Assembly: GCA_965215315.1 (NCBI GenBank)
Contig: CBDCDB010000008.1
Span: 2,790,001-2,854,000, forward strand
From: Truepera sp965215315
GTDB lineage: Bacteria; Deinococcota; Deinococci; Deinococcales; Trueperaceae
Direction: 5' to 3'
DNA length: 64,000 nucleotides
The position numbers were made by a program, and so were the translations under genes. The stretch's first letter is position 1; the number at the start of each line of letters is the position of its first letter. The notes below the pieces were generated by a model that saw only the letters and a list, made by a program, of their open reading frames with translations, was not told where the DNA came from and ran no database searches. Below, piece by piece: positions 62,443-64,000 of this stretch.

Positions 62443-62448
62443 TATGGT
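62443..62448 (+). promoter_or_regulatory. Candidate -10 box of ndk
   Basis: TATGGT, 8 nt before the ATG at 62457; TTCAAC upstream at a 15-bp spacing is a weak -35. Confidence 0.4.
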
Positions 62449-62456
62449 GCCTCGTT

Positions 62457-62876
62457 ATGGCTATAGAACTCACCTACGCAATGGTTAAACCCGACGGCGT
62501 GAAACGTGCTTTGGTCGGCGAAGTGGTGCGGCGGCTCGAGGCCAAAGGCTTTCGTATCGTCGGTATGAAGCTTATGCAAATCCCCCGTGAAACCGCCGAG
62601 CGGCACTACGGCGAGCATAAGGGCAAACCCTTTTTTGAGGGTTTGGTTTCGTTTATTACCAGCGGCCCGGTTGTAGCGATGGTCGTTGAGGGTGAAAACG
62701 CCATTTTGGAATGGCGCAAGATGATGGGCGCAACCAATCCTAAAGATGCGGCCCCCGGCACGATTCGCGGCGACTTCGCCACGACAATTGACGAAAATGT
62801 CGCGCACGGCTCCGACGCCCCTGAGACTGCCGAACGCGAAATCAACATCTTTTTCGAGCCTGACGAACTGCTTTAG
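62457..62876 (+). CDS. ndk: Nucleoside diphosphate kinase
   Basis: 139 residues. Begins AIELTYAMVKPDGVKR and carries the phosphorylated His117 in ENVAHGSDAPETAEREI. Transfers gamma-phosphate between nucleoside triphosphates and diphosphates. The start at 62457 matches the family N-terminus; an in-frame extension upstream has no homology. Confidence 0.95.
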   Translation: MAIELTYAMVKPDGVKRALVGEVVRRLEAKGFRIVGMKLMQIPRETAERHYGEHKGKPFFEGLVSFITSGPVVAMVVEGENAILEWRKMMGATNPKDAAPGTIRGDFATTIDENVAHGSDAPETAEREINIFFEPDELL

Positions 62877-62991
62877 GGCTCGAGCCGTCCCGATGCGTTC
62901 TGCACCTCTGCAGGGCGCTTTTTTCGTAGGAAGGTCTGTTAGGGGACGCCGCCGTAAAATACCGTTAAACTAAAACGACTAGGAGGAACCT

Positions 62992-64000
62992 ATGCCCCAA
63001 CTCTCCGAAACCCTCAAAGCCTTGAAAGCGTCTGCAACCGTCGCTTTCAACACTAAAGCCAAAGAACTCCAGCGTAGCGGTGTTGACGTCGTGGCAATGA
63101 CGGCAGGTGAACCGGACTTTGCGCCGCCCGAACACGTGCTGGCTGCGGCGCACGAGGCCATTGACCGAGGCATGACCAAATATACGCCCGCCGAGGGCAC
63201 CGCCGAGCTGCGTGAAGCCGTCGCCGCAAAGTTTCAGCGTGAAAACGGCCTCACGTACGGCCCAGACCAGATTTCGGTCAGTACGGGTGGTAAACAGGTG
63301 TTGTACAACGGCTTTATGGCGGTCTTGAATCCTAGCGATGAGGTTATCGTTCCGGCTCCGTACTGGGTTTCTTATCCGGCGCAGGTGCAGCTGACGGGCG
63401 GTGTTACGGTGCCGGTCATGACGCGCCCGGAAGACGGCTTTATTCCGAGCGTGGAGGCCATCGAAGCGGCAATTACAGAGCGTACCCGCGTCATCGTCCT
63501 TAACTCACCCTCTAACCCGACCGGCGCAGTCTATCCGCCCGAGGTTGTGCGCGGCATCGCCGAACTCGCTGTAAAACACGACCTCTGGCTTTTTTCCGAC
63601 GACCTTTACGAACACCTCGTTTATGAAGGCGAATTCGTGTCGGCGGCAAACTTTGCCCAAGACCGGACGCTCATCATTCACGGCGCGAGTAAAGCGTACG
63701 CGCTGACCGGCTGGCGTATCGGCTACGGAGCGGGGCCAGCACCTTTAATCAAGGCGATGAATAAGCTTCAGGGTCAGGTAACGAGCAACGCGAACGCGGT
63801 AGCGCAGTACGCGGTCGTCGCAGCACTCAACGAGGTCGACAAAACGCGGGAATTTATTGAGATGACCAAAAAAGCGTATATAGCGCGGCGTGACGTACTG
63901 GTTAACGGTCTCAACCGTATCGGCCTCAAAACGCCGAAGCCGCAGGGTGCGTTTTACGTGATGAGCGACCTGACGCCGATCCACAAAGATGAAACCGAGG
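62992..64000 (+). CDS. Aspartate aminotransferase (class I), truncated by window end
   Basis: 336 codons are visible and the frame is open at the window edge. Begins PQLSETLKALKASATVAFN; TAGEPDF, SPSNPTGAVYPP, and the PLP Lys234 in HGASKAYALTGWRIGYG match the Thermus-type class I-gamma aspartate aminotransferase, including the Lys234 numbering. Interconverts aspartate/2-oxoglutarate with oxaloacetate/glutamate. AGGAGG at 6 nt before the ATG. Confidence 0.92.
   Translation, partial: MPQLSETLKALKASATVAFNTKAKELQRSGVDVVAMTAGEPDFAPPEHVLAAAHEAIDRGMTKYTPAEGTAELREAVAAKFQRENGLTYGPDQISVSTGGKQVLYNGFMAVLNPSDEVIVPAPYWVSYPAQVQLTGGVTVPVMTRPEDGFIPSVEAIEAAITERTRVIVLNSPSNPTGAVYPPEVVRGIAELAVKHDLWLFSDDLYEHLVYEGEFVSAANFAQDRTLIIHGASKAYALTGWRIGYGAGPAPLIKAMNKLQGQVTSNANAVAQYAVVAALNEVDKTREFIEMTKKAYIARRDVLVNGLNRIGLKTPKPQGAFYVMSDLTPIHKDETE

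Overview
The window looks like chromosomal DNA of a Deinococcota bacterium, probably of the Truepera lineage. This is inferred from protein resemblance and gene style, not from a database search. GC is judged by eye at about 57 percent. The glucose-binding protein, seven-iron ferredoxin, type-I serA and aspartate aminotransferase read like Thermus/Deinococcus proteins. At least 17 genes have a TANNNT -10 box only 6 to 8 nt before the start codon, which is the leaderless-transcript layout known from Deinococcus. The palindrome CTCGAG is strongly over-represented (about 125 sites counted by eye, roughly 20 expected).

Layout. 1-12 kb: a CPA1 antiporter, a DUF2721 protein, a serine-biosynthesis operon (serA, class-V aminotransferase, RHG phosphatase with a frameshift), a winged-helix regulator divergent from a frameshifted serine hydrolase, a SWIM protein, two membrane proteins and recG. 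12-20 kb: an IS4-family element, an SDR, a glucose-type ABC importer whose operon carries a miniature repeat element, a broken cytidine deaminase, and a tandem DUF4440 pair of which one copy is split by the same repeat family. 20-29 kb: amidase, PA14 lipoprotein, hrcA with a MoaD-MoaE fusion, an IS5-family element (copy A), M20 peptidase, EVE protein, and a YczE-like membrane gene split by an IS630-family element. 29-42 kb: a secreted propeller lipoprotein, guaA, a membrane pseudokinase, mrp, a valine T-box riboswitch ahead of a methyltransferase and valS, and a large secreted metallopeptidase.

42-64 kb: phoX, a fasciclin protein, a YibE/F protein, a zinc/manganese-type binding protein and a divergent Fur-family gene separated by IS5 copy B (inverted relative to copy A), the pstSCAB phosphate operon, a second IS630-family element, a sugar dehydrogenase, an ArsR regulator fused by ATGA overlap to a 23-residue peptide with 10 cysteines, a phosphatidylcholine-synthase-like enzyme, a metallophosphoesterase, two DinB-fold proteins, ferredoxin, a DsbA/DsbB pair, a copper-chaperone-like protein, ndk, and the start of an aspartate aminotransferase that runs off the window.

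The best candidate for something undescribed is the arsR/Cys-rich micropeptide pair at 56671-57102. Also notable are the T-box whose terminator hairpin contains the Shine-Dalgarno, the CTCGAG bias, the TA-targeting miniature element, and several host genes broken by what look like single extra bases. Four transposable-element insertions and several decayed genes indicate ongoing gene disruption. No rRNA, tRNA or CRISPR array was recognised.
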